Below, piece by piece: positions 9,422-19,806 of a DNA stretch of 64,000 bases (its first letter is position 1; every line of letters begins with the position of its first letter). This DNA is from an uncultured Acidimicrobiales bacterium. Its GTDB lineage: Bacteria; Actinomycetota; Acidimicrobiia; Acidimicrobiales; UBA10347. Below the pieces are notes generated by a model. That model saw only the letters and a list, made by a program, of their open reading frames with translations, made no database searches and was not told the origin of the DNA. The translations under genes were made by a program, and so were the position numbers. Location of the stretch: the NCBI GenBank assembly GCA_937991435.1, contig CALKPY010000023.1, positions 1 through 64,000 on the forward strand, in the 5' to 3' direction.

Positions 9422-11563
9422 TCAGCTCCGACGTGTCCAGACATCGCAGCGCGAGTTCTCAAAACGCAGTGAGTAGTCAGCTTGGACCGCTTGGCCAAGC
9501 TCAGTCGGGCGTAATGACGCTGGCAGACAGACCGTGTCGACCTCAACGATCGCCAACAACTCCGCAGGGTCGCCAGCAGCGCGCGGGTCGCCCCCGATCC
9601 ACAAACGCAACTCGCTACGTGCCTCGTACTCAAATTCCGCAGGCGGGTCCCACAGCGGCACCTCGTCGAGGTACAGGCGACGGCCATACGTCGGGTGCAC
9701 ATCGGGGCTCATGACCGCGACCGCCAGCTCACCTGGCTGAGGGGCCAGGTACCTGCCGCCGTCTGGCGTGAGTGCAATTACCTGTTCCGCCGAAGCAAGC
9801 CAGTTGGCGTTGACATCGTGTGTCGGGCGACCCCAGCGGATCGGTAGCGGCGTCGCTGCGAGTAAAAGCACTGCCAGCCCAACGCCGGTCAAGGTGCGAC
9901 CGGCCATGCCGTATCGATCGATTAACGCATCGGCAACGATCCCGATAGCCAATCCTGTCGGCAACATCCAGCCAAAACGCCACGCCAGCCAGTTCAGACC
10001 CAGCAGATCGGTGATCACCGCACCATAAAAGACCGGATTGAACACGACCCCAAACACGATCAGACCGAGGAAGCCGAAGAACAGGCGCGCTCGACGATTC
10101 GGTGCAAGAAACATCGCCGCGGCGAGCGCACCAGGAATCAACGCATTGAGCACGCCACGCGACAACGTGACGTCGCGACCGGCGGCAATGACCCGGCGAA
10201 TCCATCCGTCTTCGGCCAGCGCGAACTCGGCTGACTCAGCTTTGGAGAAATCCGTGTGCGGTTCAATCAGGAAGCCGACCGCGCCAAATGCCAGCAACAC
10301 AAGCGCGGCCCCGCCCATGAGTAGTCCCGCGCGGCCTAGCGCGAATCGCTGAACTACAAACCATGCGAGCAGGCAGGCGCCGATCATGCCGATCGCCGCA
10401 GCGGCCGCGCTGCCGGTAAGCCCAAACACACCAATCGTGGTCGCGAACAGCACAAGAATTCGGCGAGCGGTCACCTTGTCCGCGAGCCGGAAACAGGCAC
10501 CGATCAAGGCGGGAATCGAGATCAAGGCGACAATGCCTTTGCCCTGCGCGATCTTGTCGATCAGAAGCAACGAGTCCCCGTTCACCCGATACAGCAGCAA
10601 CGGCATCGTCGCGACGACTGCGACGAGGTCTGGCCGGTGAGATCCGAGGGCTCGAGACGCGTAGCCGAAGGCGATTGGAATCGCGAAGGCAGCGACCGGA
10701 GCGACGACAACAGCCCGGAACAACGATGCGCTTGTGCCTGTCAGCCCGGCTCCGACGCCGATGAGCGCCTCGTACGACGAGAAGAAGTCAGATGTTGACA
10801 GGTGACGCACCCCCTCAACCCCAAACAGGTGATCCTCAAAGTAGAAACGCCAAGGGCTCTGGGCGTAGTGCGCAGCCTTGTTTACGTAGTAGATGTCATC
10901 TGGATTCGGATCTGAAGTCACCGCCACATATATGGCCAGCAGCGCACCGGTAGCGAGCGTGGCAACCGTGGTCGGGGCAATCGATCTGCGCGTGCGGGTT
11001 GACTCGCCGTGAACGCTGCCCGACATGGTCAGCGCAATCGCCGCTACCGCGACACCGATCGCCGCAAGCACGAACCAGGTCCACGACAGCACATAGGTAA
11101 CCGCCATCGCCACGGCGGCTACTGACGCCATCGCAATCACCGCCGTGGAACCGTCAGCATTGGACCGACGCCCGAGCCACGCGATGAGCCCTATGCCAAC
11201 GGCTACGAGAGAGCGGTTCACCCACGTCGATTCATCACCTTGGGCGACAAACCACCAGAACAAGGCCGCTGCAATAATCGCCTCGTTCGATCCGCCAGAA
11301 ATTTCGCCGAACCTTTTGACTATCGGACGGGGCCGGTCAAGAAGCTGCCAGGCACCGGCACACAAGACCGCAAAGATGACTACGGCCGGAACCCAACCGA
11401 GGCTGAAGATCAGCGAGAGCCAAAAGGCGACCGTCCAGATACCGAAGCCGACGAGCGCCAACTCAAGGATCGTCAGACGATCCGCCGAGTTGCCGTTCGG
11501 TGGGGCCACCGTTGATTCAGCAGTATCGACTCGCGAGGCAACCCTCACCTGGTTGGTTGCCAC
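9422..11563 (-). CDS. Large polytopic membrane protein, envelope polysaccharide-associated
   Basis: 713 aa with many hydrophobic segments, inside a polysaccharide locus; no specific family recognised. Confidence 0.65.
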   Translation of the reverse strand: MATNQVRVASRVDTAESTVAPPNGNSADRLTILELALVGFGIWTVAFWLSLIFSLGWVPAVVIFAVLCAGAWQLLDRPRPIVKRFGEISGGSNEAIIAAALFWWFVAQGDESTWVNRSLVAVGIGLIAWLGRRSNADGSTAVIAMASVAAVAMAVTYVLSWTWFVLAAIGVAVAAIALTMSGSVHGESTRTRRSIAPTTVATLATGALLAIYVAVTSDPNPDDIYYVNKAAHYAQSPWRFYFEDHLFGVEGVRHLSTSDFFSSYEALIGVGAGLTGTSASLFRAVVVAPVAAFAIPIAFGYASRALGSHRPDLVAVVATMPLLLYRVNGDSLLLIDKIAQGKGIVALISIPALIGACFRLADKVTARRILVLFATTIGVFGLTGSAAAAAIGMIGACLLAWFVVQRFALGRAGLLMGGAALVLLAFGAVGFLIEPHTDFSKAESAEFALAEDGWIRRVIAAGRDVTLSRGVLNALIPGALAAAMFLAPNRRARLFFGFLGLIVFGVVFNPVFYGAVITDLLGLNWLAWRFGWMLPTGLAIGIVADALIDRYGMAGRTLTGVGLAVLLLAATPLPIRWGRPTHDVNANWLASAEQVIALTPDGGRYLAPQPGELAVAVMSPDVHPTYGRRLYLDEVPLWDPPAEFEYEARSELRLWIGGDPRAAGDPAELLAIVEVDTVCLPASLRPTELGQAVQADYSLRFENSRCDVWTRRS

Positions 11564-11573
11564 GTCAACAAAT

Positions 11574-12545
11574 TCAGGTCGAGCGCTTCCATGAGCGCCA
11601 TGCCTCGATCAGCATGTCGGAATCTTTGAACTTCGGCTCCCAGCCCAGTTCATCTTTCGCCTTGTGCATGGTCAGCACGCACTGCTCATCAGCAATCAGA
11701 TACTGCTCAGGGTCGAGCAACGGCTTGTTCATGCGGTCAAGCACGTCAAGCGTTGCCTTGACAGCGCCAGCCGGCGTAGGAATCAGGAACGACCGGCTTG
11801 AGGCCTCGTTAATGAGGTCCTTGAGTAACTCCCGAACCGTCGGAGGATTGATGGATCCAACATTGAACACCGTGTTCGGGCATCCTTTGTCGACCGCAGC
11901 CAGACTGATGTCGACACAGTCCTGCACCGCGATGAACTGATAGTGATTGCGGCCGTTGCCGATCAACGGCACTGGCAGATTCATGTCGATCAGTTTGAAA
12001 AGCGTGCCGAGAATTCCGACTCGCCCTTCGCCGATGATTAGACGAGGACGGAACAACGTGATGTTGAACCCAAGATCGCGATACCGCTCGCACAACAACT
12101 CAGTCTCGTACTTCGCCTGGCCATATGGTCCCAGCGGCGCACGGGGGTGATCCTCGGTGCGCGGGTTCTCGAGCGTATGGCCGTAGACCATGTCGGTCGT
12201 GAAGTAGATCATGCGACGACATTGTGTGTTCTGGTGCAAATGCTCGAGCACCGTCTCGGTTCCGACGAACAAATGACTGTGGAAGTGATCATGGCGCTCA
12301 GCTCGCGGCAAGATCGGCATGAGCAACTTCGCAGCCATGTGATACACGATGTCGTCAGCGCCGAAATCAACGGCCGCCAACGCAGCTGCGTCGCGAATAT
12401 CGATTTGATGAAACTCGACCCCAGGGTTCGGGTCGGTTGACTCAGGGTTGATGTCGAGAACAACAACCTGCTCCCCTCGATCCGTCAACGTGCGCGCCAA
12501 ACGGGTCCCCAAGAAACCGTTCCCGCCGGTAATGATGTGCTTCAC
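11574..12545 (-). CDS. NAD-dependent epimerase/dehydratase (extended SDR)
   Basis: ITGGNGFLGTRLA (GxxGxxG) and PYGQAKYETE (YxxxK). Confidence 0.9.
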   Translation of the reverse strand: MKHIITGGNGFLGTRLARTLTDRGEQVVVLDINPESTDPNPGVEFHQIDIRDAAALAAVDFGADDIVYHMAAKLLMPILPRAERHDHFHSHLFVGTETVLEHLHQNTQCRRMIYFTTDMVYGHTLENPRTEDHPRAPLGPYGQAKYETELLCERYRDLGFNITLFRPRLIIGEGRVGILGTLFKLIDMNLPVPLIGNGRNHYQFIAVQDCVDISLAAVDKGCPNTVFNVGSINPPTVRELLKDLINEASSRSFLIPTPAGAVKATLDVLDRMNKPLLDPEQYLIADEQCVLTMHKAKDELGWEPKFKDSDMLIEAWRSWKRST

Positions 12546-12635
12546 CTTTGCGCCCCGATCAAGATTCGCTTTGCAACCCGCCGAATATACAAGTGCCCGG
12601 CTCGATCACAGGTGTCAATCAGTAGCATTGGCACT

Positions 12636-13511
12636 ATGGCGCTCAGCGATCCGGTATCTGAGCTGCGACCAGTTGGGGTCTATCCCAGTCTCGGTGCGTA
12701 CCTGAGAAACACCTGGTCACGGCGAGTGTTCATCTTGCGCTTGGCTCAGTCGCGAATCAAGGCGGGGCAAGCTCACACCTACCTCGGACGCCTCTGGCTA
12801 TTCATCGAGCCTGCCGTGTTTATTGCCATATTCACCCTGTTCATCGGGTTTGGCCTGCGCGGTGATCGCGGGGTCGACGGTTTCGTCAGCTTCCTCGCCA
12901 TAGGCCAGGCAATATTCAGCCACAGTTCCCGAGCCATCCAAGACGGCTCGACAGCCACGATCACCCATCGCGGTCTTATGGAATCGCTCAGTTTTCCAAG
13001 ATTCAGCCTTGTTATTGCTGACGTTCTCGGTTCGATGATTGCACTCGGCCCGGGTCTCCTCGTTGCTGTCGGTGCCATGCTGATCGACGGACACTTTCCC
13101 GCCTGGCGTTGGCTCGTGTTCGTGCCAGTACTGATCTTGCAGATCGTGTTTAACGTAGGCACGGCGTCAATCGCCGCTCGGCTCGGGTCGATGTACCCCG
13201 ACTTCCCTGCCGCACTCGCTCAAGTGTTCCGGTTTCTCATGTTTGCGTCGATGGTGTTGTTTACGCCCGACATGTTTCTCGGCCGTGGTCGCGTCGGCGA
13301 CCTCATTCTCGAGATCTTGATCTACAACCCGCTGTACTGCTTGATCTATCTGGCCCGTTGGTCGCTGACGGGCATCGAGCTCATTGACCCTGGTGAAATG
13401 GTAATATCAGCGTTGGTTTGGTCCTTCGGCACGTTCCTACTTGGCATCATCTGGTTCTACAAGGGCGAACACACCTACGGACCCGTCGCACGGCAGCGCC
13501 ACGGATCGTGA
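12636..13511 (+). CDS. ABC-2 type polysaccharide export permease (Wzm/TagG-like)
   Basis: RRVFILRLAQSRIKAGQAHTYLGRLWLFIEPAVFIAIFTLFIGFG; followed directly by a Wzt-like ATPase. ATG 12636. Confidence 0.85.
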   Translation: MALSDPVSELRPVGVYPSLGAYLRNTWSRRVFILRLAQSRIKAGQAHTYLGRLWLFIEPAVFIAIFTLFIGFGLRGDRGVDGFVSFLAIGQAIFSHSSRAIQDGSTATITHRGLMESLSFPRFSLVIADVLGSMIALGPGLLVAVGAMLIDGHFPAWRWLVFVPVLILQIVFNVGTASIAARLGSMYPDFPAALAQVFRFLMFASMVLFTPDMFLGRGRVGDLILEILIYNPLYCLIYLARWSLTGIELIDPGEMVISALVWSFGTFLLGIIWFYKGEHTYGPVARQRHGS

Positions 13512-14365
13512 CCGACTCCATGCAGCCAATCGAGGTAACCAACGAAGTCGCCATTGCGCTACGCAATGTCAACCTCGACTTCGAGGTCGTGGCCCGCGAT
13601 CACGGCACCAACCGCGCTCAGACGCTAATTGTGACCGGGCTAAAAGATATCAACCTCACGATCCAGACCGGCGAGATCGTTGGAGTCGTAGGTTTCAACG
13701 GAGCCGGCAAGACGACCCTGGTGCGAACCATGGCCGGCATCTACAGTCCGACGAGCGGCACCGTGCTCGTGCGTGCCGAACCCCGGGTTCTGGGTGCCCG
13801 CGGAGCGCTCAAACCGCGGCTGACGGGGCGAGAGAACATTGCGCTCGGCTGTCTGGCGCTGGGCGCCACCCGTGACGAACTCGAAGCGTACGAATCAGAG
13901 ATCGTCGAGTTCGCTGAACTCGGCGAATTCATCGACCTGCCAATGGAGACCTATTCCTCGGGCATGACGGCCCGACTGCTGTTCGGTATTCACACGACTG
14001 CGGAGCCCGAAATTCTGTTGCTCGACGAAGCGCTCGCAGTTGGCGACCACAAGTTCGTGGAACGCAGCCACGCTCGAATGGCACGAATGCGCGAACACAC
14101 GGGCGCTGTCGTCATGGTCAGCCACGCGCTGCCAATGATTCGCAATACCTGCTCGCGAGTCGTCTGGGTCGACAACGCCATGATTCGTGCCGACGGCGAC
14201 CCAGACGCGGTCCTCGACGCTTTTCGAGCCGCTCGGGAGCAACGACAAAGGCGTGTTCGCTCAGGACAAGGCCTTGACGACCAACAGACCATCCGCCACG
14301 CGGGCGAACGCGGTCGCCGCGAAAACGGCAAGCCGACATTCTGGTCAAGACGGCGCCGAAGCTAG
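13508..14365 (+). CDS. ABC transporter ATPase, polysaccharide export (Wzt/TagH-like, no C-terminal sugar-binding domain)
   Basis: Walker A GFNGAGKTT, signature YSSGMTARL, Walker B ILLLDEALAVGD. GTG start overlaps the permease stop. Confidence 0.92.
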   Translation: MTDSMQPIEVTNEVAIALRNVNLDFEVVARDHGTNRAQTLIVTGLKDINLTIQTGEIVGVVGFNGAGKTTLVRTMAGIYSPTSGTVLVRAEPRVLGARGALKPRLTGRENIALGCLALGATRDELEAYESEIVEFAELGEFIDLPMETYSSGMTARLLFGIHTTAEPEILLLDEALAVGDHKFVERSHARMARMREHTGAVVMVSHALPMIRNTCSRVVWVDNAMIRADGDPDAVLDAFRAAREQRQRRVRSGQGLDDQQTIRHAGERGRRENGKPTFWSRRRRS

Positions 14366-14390
14366 AGCCGAGCTAGTAGCCGCAGCTTGA

Positions 14391-16049
14391 CTACGGAATC
14401 GCAATCAAGGTTTCGCACGATCCGTCGGTCGTATCAAAACCGCCTATGCCGTCGCACACGTCGGTGCCCGCATCGCCGTTGACGACATCGTTGTCGGGAC
14501 CGCCCCACAACGAATCGTCATCGGGGCCGCCCCAGACCTGATCGGTACCCGCTGCTGCATAGATGTTGTCATTGCCGAAGCTGCCAAACAGCTGATCAGC
14601 TCCAAGTCCACCGTAAATGAGATCGTCACCGGCACCACCATCGACATTGTCGTCGCCGGTCCCGGCATAAAGTTGGTCGTCTCCGCCATCACCAATGATT
14701 GCGTCGTTGCCGTCAAGGCCATGAATGACATCGTTCTCGCTTCCGCCATTCAACGTGTCGTTGCCAGGCCCACCGAACAGCACATCGCTGCCTGATTCGC
14801 CCCACGCCATGTCATCGCCGTCCATCGCGTAGATTTCATCATCGCCGAAACCACCGCTTATCGTGTCGTTTCCCGTGCCGCCCCAGAGTTTGTCGTTGTC
14901 TTCGAGACCAGCGACAACGTCGTTGCCAGATCCTCCATAGAGACGATCGTCTCCAAAGCCACCGAACAGTTGGTCGTCGCCATCAAGCCCGAAGATCCGG
15001 TCGTTGCCGGCATCGCCTTGCACACTGTCATTGCCGGGACCAGACCACATCACATCGTCGCCGGAGCCGAGTGTGACAATATCGTCGCCTCCCGCGGCGC
15101 AGACCGTGTCATCACCATCGCCTGAGTTGATGATGTCGTTGTACGGCGTGCCAACAATTCGATCGTTGCCCACGGTAGGGATTTCACCGAGTCCAAAATC
15201 GACCGTGGCTGCTGCTCCGCCGCAAAACAAAGGACCGGCGGCGTTGATGATCATCTGTCTGAAGAATCGCACATCGAGAAACTTGCTCGGCGTGCCGTCA
15301 AGACACATGTTGTTGAACACCTCGGCGGTGATGGCCGCCTGCTTCAGCCGCCCGTCAGCGCCCACAATCATCAGAGGCCCACCGCTGTCGCCATGACAAA
15401 TGTCTGACGTAATGCCGCCCCCGCAGAAATGTCGATCCGGGTAGTACGCCGAACCCCAAACAGAGTTGCAGTACGAATCGCTCTCAACAACGATCGTTGT
15501 CTGTTGCAGTGTGGCGGCTGGAGGCGCCGAGTCGCTGGTTTTGCCCCAACCGAGAAGAAGCGTCTGGCTCGCACTCGCAATTTCCGCGTCGGTAGCCAGC
15601 TGCACGAGCCCTACGTTCGCATCGAGCGTGACATTGGCATCGAGATGCAAAATCACGGCATCACGAATGCGGTCCACATTGGATCCTGGCAGGTGGGTAT
15701 AGCCGGTGAATCCCACCGTATTGCCACCGAACTGGCCGGTAGTTCCGTAGCGGATCACCCAGTTCGCAAGGCCCGGCATTTCAGTGCCATTGAGCATCAT
15801 GATGCAATGACGGGCGGTCATCACCTTGTTCGGGCGAATGAGGGTGCCCGAACATTCGTGGGTGCCATCTGCATGTTCGAGTTGCACCATGAACGGATAC
15901 GCCGTTGGGTCGGTGACAGACACGCCATTGACAACCGCATCGGCAGGCCCGCCCTCGAACCCAGTTTGGGCGCCAACAGGTGCAGCGGCAAGCAGGGAGC
16001 TCACCAGAGCCACGACTACAAACAACACACGACTCGACGATCGAAACAT
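14391..16049 (-). CDS. Secreted trypsin-like serine protease (S1) with C-terminal RTX-type calcium-binding repeats (copy A)
   Basis: Signal peptide MFRSSSRVLFVVVALVSSLLAAAPVGAQ; MTARHC, DAVILHL, CHGDSGGPL triad contexts; about 23 GGxGxDxUx nonapeptides. Confidence 0.92.
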   Translation of the reverse strand: MFRSSSRVLFVVVALVSSLLAAAPVGAQTGFEGGPADAVVNGVSVTDPTAYPFMVQLEHADGTHECSGTLIRPNKVMTARHCIMMLNGTEMPGLANWVIRYGTTGQFGGNTVGFTGYTHLPGSNVDRIRDAVILHLDANVTLDANVGLVQLATDAEIASASQTLLLGWGKTSDSAPPAATLQQTTIVVESDSYCNSVWGSAYYPDRHFCGGGITSDICHGDSGGPLMIVGADGRLKQAAITAEVFNNMCLDGTPSKFLDVRFFRQMIINAAGPLFCGGAAATVDFGLGEIPTVGNDRIVGTPYNDIINSGDGDDTVCAAGGDDIVTLGSGDDVMWSGPGNDSVQGDAGNDRIFGLDGDDQLFGGFGDDRLYGGSGNDVVAGLEDNDKLWGGTGNDTISGGFGDDEIYAMDGDDMAWGESGSDVLFGGPGNDTLNGGSENDVIHGLDGNDAIIGDGGDDQLYAGTGDDNVDGGAGDDLIYGGLGADQLFGSFGNDNIYAAAGTDQVWGGPDDDSLWGGPDNDVVNGDAGTDVCDGIGGFDTTDGSCETLIAIP

Positions 16050-16220
16050 GACGTACTCCCTCAACTGTGAGCGCGATGTTGCGCGCCTCACCATCTGCAC
16101 AGACGATACTCAGCTGTCCAATGGTATGTCATGGTTGCGACCATTGGTCGTCAGGCGTCACTCATTCCCTAGCGTCACCAGGGCGTCACGGAGACCGCTC
16201 AGACCCCAGAGCCCACCGCA

Positions 16221-18047
16221 TCAATCTTCGAACAGGTGCTGCCAGAACGTGCGCCATCCAATGGTTTGCTGGCGCTGCTCGATATAGCTGTCAATCGGAC
16301 CAACACGCTGCAACAGTGGCCGGAACTGGGACCAGAGCTTGCGTTCGATCTCGCGGTCGCGTTCGTGCAACCACGCAATCGCGTTGTGTTCTTCAACAAC
16401 GGTGTAGCGATCGGCAGCCGCAGCTCGATGCGGTTGTATGTCTGCGGCGCGAAACACGGGTCCGCCGATTCGGTCGCCTGACGGCTGCAGCTGCCTGCGA
16501 GCGACGTGGGCCCCGAGAGCGAACTTCCCCAACCGTCGTTCACCTTCGTCGAGCACCTTGTAGCCGACGCGTCGAATGTCACCGGCCTTGGCTAGGCGCT
16601 CGGCCTTCGAGGCAATAATGCCGGGAACTTCGACCTGTGTCGGACCGAGTTCAGTTACGACTTTCCGAGCGCGCTGTAGCGCTTCGTTGTCGGTCTGCAG
16701 GCAGACTTCTGGCCCGGCCAAATAGTCGCTGATCGCGTCGATCATGAGTTGAGCCGAGTGATACCGCGACATTGAAATATCTCGGGTGAAAACGGCGAGC
16801 AGGTCGCGACGAATCGCTGACCAGGAACCAGCGTCATGCAGGGTGGCCGCTGCGAGTCTGTTGCGCACTTCGAAAAACAACTGCCAGCTGCCGAGCTTGA
16901 GATAGAACGGTTCGTGCCAGACCGCAATACCGGGCACAGGTATCGTGCGCCAGCCGTTGCGCTTGAGGCGCATACCGAACTCGATGTCGTCACCCCGAAT
17001 AAAGCACGGCATCGGGAAGCCGACCTCGTCGAGCACGCGCTTGGGCGCTCCAAAGAACCACCAACCGTTGTACTCCACCGAACCTGGGCGCAAAAGCGCC
17101 GACAACCCAGCTTCGTCTCCGATGAACTCGTCGTTGATCAGCGGTTGAGGTTGCAATGTCTCGGCGTCGAGTTCTGCGCCCGCTTCGAACAGGAAGTTCG
17201 GTCGATGCAGGTTGAGCATGTGTCCACCGACGACGACATCGTCGTACGCGTAGGACAAAAAGGTCGAGGTACGAAGGAGCGAGTCGGGGTGCACACGACT
17301 GTCGTCGTCTAGCAGAACGAAGTGCGTGAGGTCATCGTCACGCCACGTTTCATACATGCCTCGCGTGAAACCGCCACAGCCACCCATATTTGGTTGCTCG
17401 ATCAAGTGCACAATCGACTCGAGGTTTGAGCCTGGGCCGCCGAGAATCTCCTCGGATGTAAACGAGTCTCCCTGGTTGACAATGAACAGCTTCGACAAGC
17501 TCGCTACTGCGCCAGGGTGTGCTGCGAGCGCTTTGAGAATGCGTTGCAAGTACTGCTGACGGTTAAACGTGCAGAACACCGCGGCAAGCGAGACGGCGCG
17601 TGCAGGCTCTTCGTTTGTGAACCAGCCGCCGTCGCTCAGCTCCACGTCAGTGGTCGCGAGAATCGTGAACCAGACCCGTCCAGCCTCTACCCGGAGCTCG
17701 TCTTCGTCGTCGAGCTCGAACTCGACGATTCCATCAACCGGGCTCAGACGATCGAGCAAATATACGTCGCGGTGCGGCGTCTGCCTGTGGATCGACACGA
17801 CGCAATCGCCTTCGAGACGTAGCCGCAGATGTGCTGAGCTCAGGTGCGTGTACTGAAACCAGTAGTTCTCAAAGAAGGAATTGAAATAGCTGTCGAATGA
17901 AACCGACGTGCCTGCTGGAATGTGCAACCGGTCGCCATCCCGGCTCGGGAATCGATCGATCGACGTCTCATCGGCCTTGATTACATTGAAGTAGAGCCGT
18001 TCGACTTCTGGTCGACAGTCAAGGTCGAGGGTCTGAAGCAGGTTCAT
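16221..18047 (-). CDS. GlfT2-like galactofuranosyltransferase (GT2)
   Basis: N-terminal beta-sandwich-like region plus VSLAAVFCTFNRQQYLQRILKAL, NMGGCGGFTRGMYE, HFVLLDDDSRVHPDSLLR, CFIRGDDIEFGMRLKRNGW. Confidence 0.88.
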   Translation of the reverse strand: MNLLQTLDLDCRPEVERLYFNVIKADETSIDRFPSRDGDRLHIPAGTSVSFDSYFNSFFENYWFQYTHLSSAHLRLRLEGDCVVSIHRQTPHRDVYLLDRLSPVDGIVEFELDDEDELRVEAGRVWFTILATTDVELSDGGWFTNEEPARAVSLAAVFCTFNRQQYLQRILKALAAHPGAVASLSKLFIVNQGDSFTSEEILGGPGSNLESIVHLIEQPNMGGCGGFTRGMYETWRDDDLTHFVLLDDDSRVHPDSLLRTSTFLSYAYDDVVVGGHMLNLHRPNFLFEAGAELDAETLQPQPLINDEFIGDEAGLSALLRPGSVEYNGWWFFGAPKRVLDEVGFPMPCFIRGDDIEFGMRLKRNGWRTIPVPGIAVWHEPFYLKLGSWQLFFEVRNRLAAATLHDAGSWSAIRRDLLAVFTRDISMSRYHSAQLMIDAISDYLAGPEVCLQTDNEALQRARKVVTELGPTQVEVPGIIASKAERLAKAGDIRRVGYKVLDEGERRLGKFALGAHVARRQLQPSGDRIGGPVFRAADIQPHRAAAADRYTVVEEHNAIAWLHERDREIERKLWSQFRPLLQRVGPIDSYIEQRQQTIGWRTFWQHLFED

Positions 18048-18122
18048 CAGTTGTCACCGTGTAGTCATCGTGCGCAGCCCAGCAACGCTATCGAGCGCCA
18101 CGGCGACCCCGGCCGACCGGCG

Positions 18123-19748
18123 TCACGGACAATCGAAGAGCTGGTCGCCGATCTGGCCACCGCCGACACAAACGTCGACTCCGGCGCGACCGTCGAGCCG
18201 ATCGTTGCCGAGATCACCATTGAGCTGGTCCGCGCCGTCTCCGCCGAACAGGACGTCATCGCCATCTCCACCCGACAACACGTCAGGGCCACCGAAACCG
18301 TAGAGGAAGTCGTTGCCCGGGCCGCCTGAGAGCTGATCGCCCCCGCTGCCGCCCCACAACCGGTCGAGACCGAACGAACCAGCAACGACGTCGTTGCCTG
18401 CGCCGCCGAACAACCAATCGTCACCCGCGCCGCCATCGAGCATGTCATCGCCGTCGATTCCGAACAGCCGATCTGACCCAGCGGAACCAGTCAGAACATC
18501 GTTGCCGGGGCCGCCGAAGACGGTGTCATCACCAGCACCACCATCGATCGTGTCAAGTTGATTCATGCCGTACAAGAAATCATCGCCATCCCCACCGAAG
18601 ATGAGATCGAGGCCGTCTCCGCCCCAGATTTTGTCGATACCCAATCCTCCGGAAACGGTGTCGGAACCGGGGCCGGCGAACAGACTGTCGTCTCCGGCGC
18701 CGCCATTGAGAACGTCATTGCCCGGACCTCCACACACCAGGTCATCGCCAGGGCTCGCCGGCACCAGGTCGCTGTTCGGAGTTCCAGAAATCACATCGTT
18801 CCCCGGGGTCGGCGACATTCCAAGCCCAATGTCGACGGTGGCGACTTGGCCAACACACGACTTCTTGGGCAGCGCGTCGAAGTACCACTGGCGAAAGCGG
18901 GGCGCTTCGGCATAGACCGCCGGGACAACACCGCACGTGTAGGCCCAGCTTGTTACCCCAGCTATTCGCTGGCCGTTCGGGGTGTTAATCACGAGCGCTC
19001 CGCCGCTGTCGCCGCTGCAGGCACCAATTGGCGTTCCGTAGCTAGGCACTGTGTTGATAGCTGGGCCCGCACACACCTCTCGATCTGGACGGTGGAGCTG
19101 CCCAGCGCCACCACTCACGAACAGATTCGTACAAGCTGTGTCGCTATAGATGCTCACAGGGACTTGCTTGAGGCCCACAGTCGACAGACCCTGATTGGGA
19201 CCGGTGACTCCCCATCCCGTGGTAAATCCATTCGTCGCCGCGGCAACTTCGGCTGGGGTGGCGATACCGATCGTGCGCACGCTGTTCGAAAGCGGAACAG
19301 GTGACCCAAGGAACAGCAATGCAACATCCCATGCGCCGCCACCGGGCGGCGATGCGGTGTCGTAGGCCGGGTGCAACTTGGCGTTGACTACGACGCGGGT
19401 ATGTCCGCCGGGTTGATTCAGTGGGTCGCGGTTGCCCGCAAACACGACAAAATCGGCGATGTTCTTTCCGTCAACACAGTGTCCTGCGGTGAGAACAACA
19501 TCGGGTCTGATGAGCGAACCGCCGCACAACGTGCCCTGAGCACCAGGGGGAAGATGGGCGACCATGACTTGATACGGCGCTGCGTTGATTGCAATCGCTG
19601 ATCCGCCCGCAATGTTGTTGGTCGGCCCCTCTACTGGGGCGAAAGGGTCGCCCGCCTGAGCAACCGCTGTACCGGGAGATGCAATACACATCCCTAGCGC
19701 GATTACAGCAACTGCCAGCCTTCTCATCATCTTTGGGGTGCCTCTCAA
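18123..19748 (-). CDS. Secreted trypsin-like serine protease (S1) with RTX-type repeats (copy B)
   Basis: Signal peptide; TAGHCVDG, AWDVALLFL, CSGDSGGALV; about 21 RTX nonapeptides. Confidence 0.92.
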   Translation of the reverse strand: MRGTPKMMRRLAVAVIALGMCIASPGTAVAQAGDPFAPVEGPTNNIAGGSAIAINAAPYQVMVAHLPPGAQGTLCGGSLIRPDVVLTAGHCVDGKNIADFVVFAGNRDPLNQPGGHTRVVVNAKLHPAYDTASPPGGGAWDVALLFLGSPVPLSNSVRTIGIATPAEVAAATNGFTTGWGVTGPNQGLSTVGLKQVPVSIYSDTACTNLFVSGGAGQLHRPDREVCAGPAINTVPSYGTPIGACSGDSGGALVINTPNGQRIAGVTSWAYTCGVVPAVYAEAPRFRQWYFDALPKKSCVGQVATVDIGLGMSPTPGNDVISGTPNSDLVPASPGDDLVCGGPGNDVLNGGAGDDSLFAGPGSDTVSGGLGIDKIWGGDGLDLIFGGDGDDFLYGMNQLDTIDGGAGDDTVFGGPGNDVLTGSAGSDRLFGIDGDDMLDGGAGDDWLFGGAGNDVVAGSFGLDRLWGGSGGDQLSGGPGNDFLYGFGGPDVLSGGDGDDVLFGGDGADQLNGDLGNDRLDGRAGVDVCVGGGQIGDQLFDCP

Positions 19749-19806
19749 GCGCGTGTGACCTGCACCGTAGTCACCGGTCGTCGCACGGGCACTTCACCAA
19801 ACCGAA

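Noticed and set aside
12636-14365. Possible drug-efflux ABC system
   Set aside because: Permease and ATPase sequence patterns and the surrounding glycan genes fit Wzm/Wzt polysaccharide export better.
14391-15130. RTX-repeat DNA as a possible tandem satellite or toxin T1SS locus
   Set aside because: The periodicity is codon-level for GGxGxDxUx nonapeptides; no HlyB/HlyD/TolC genes nearby and both proteins have Sec signal peptides.
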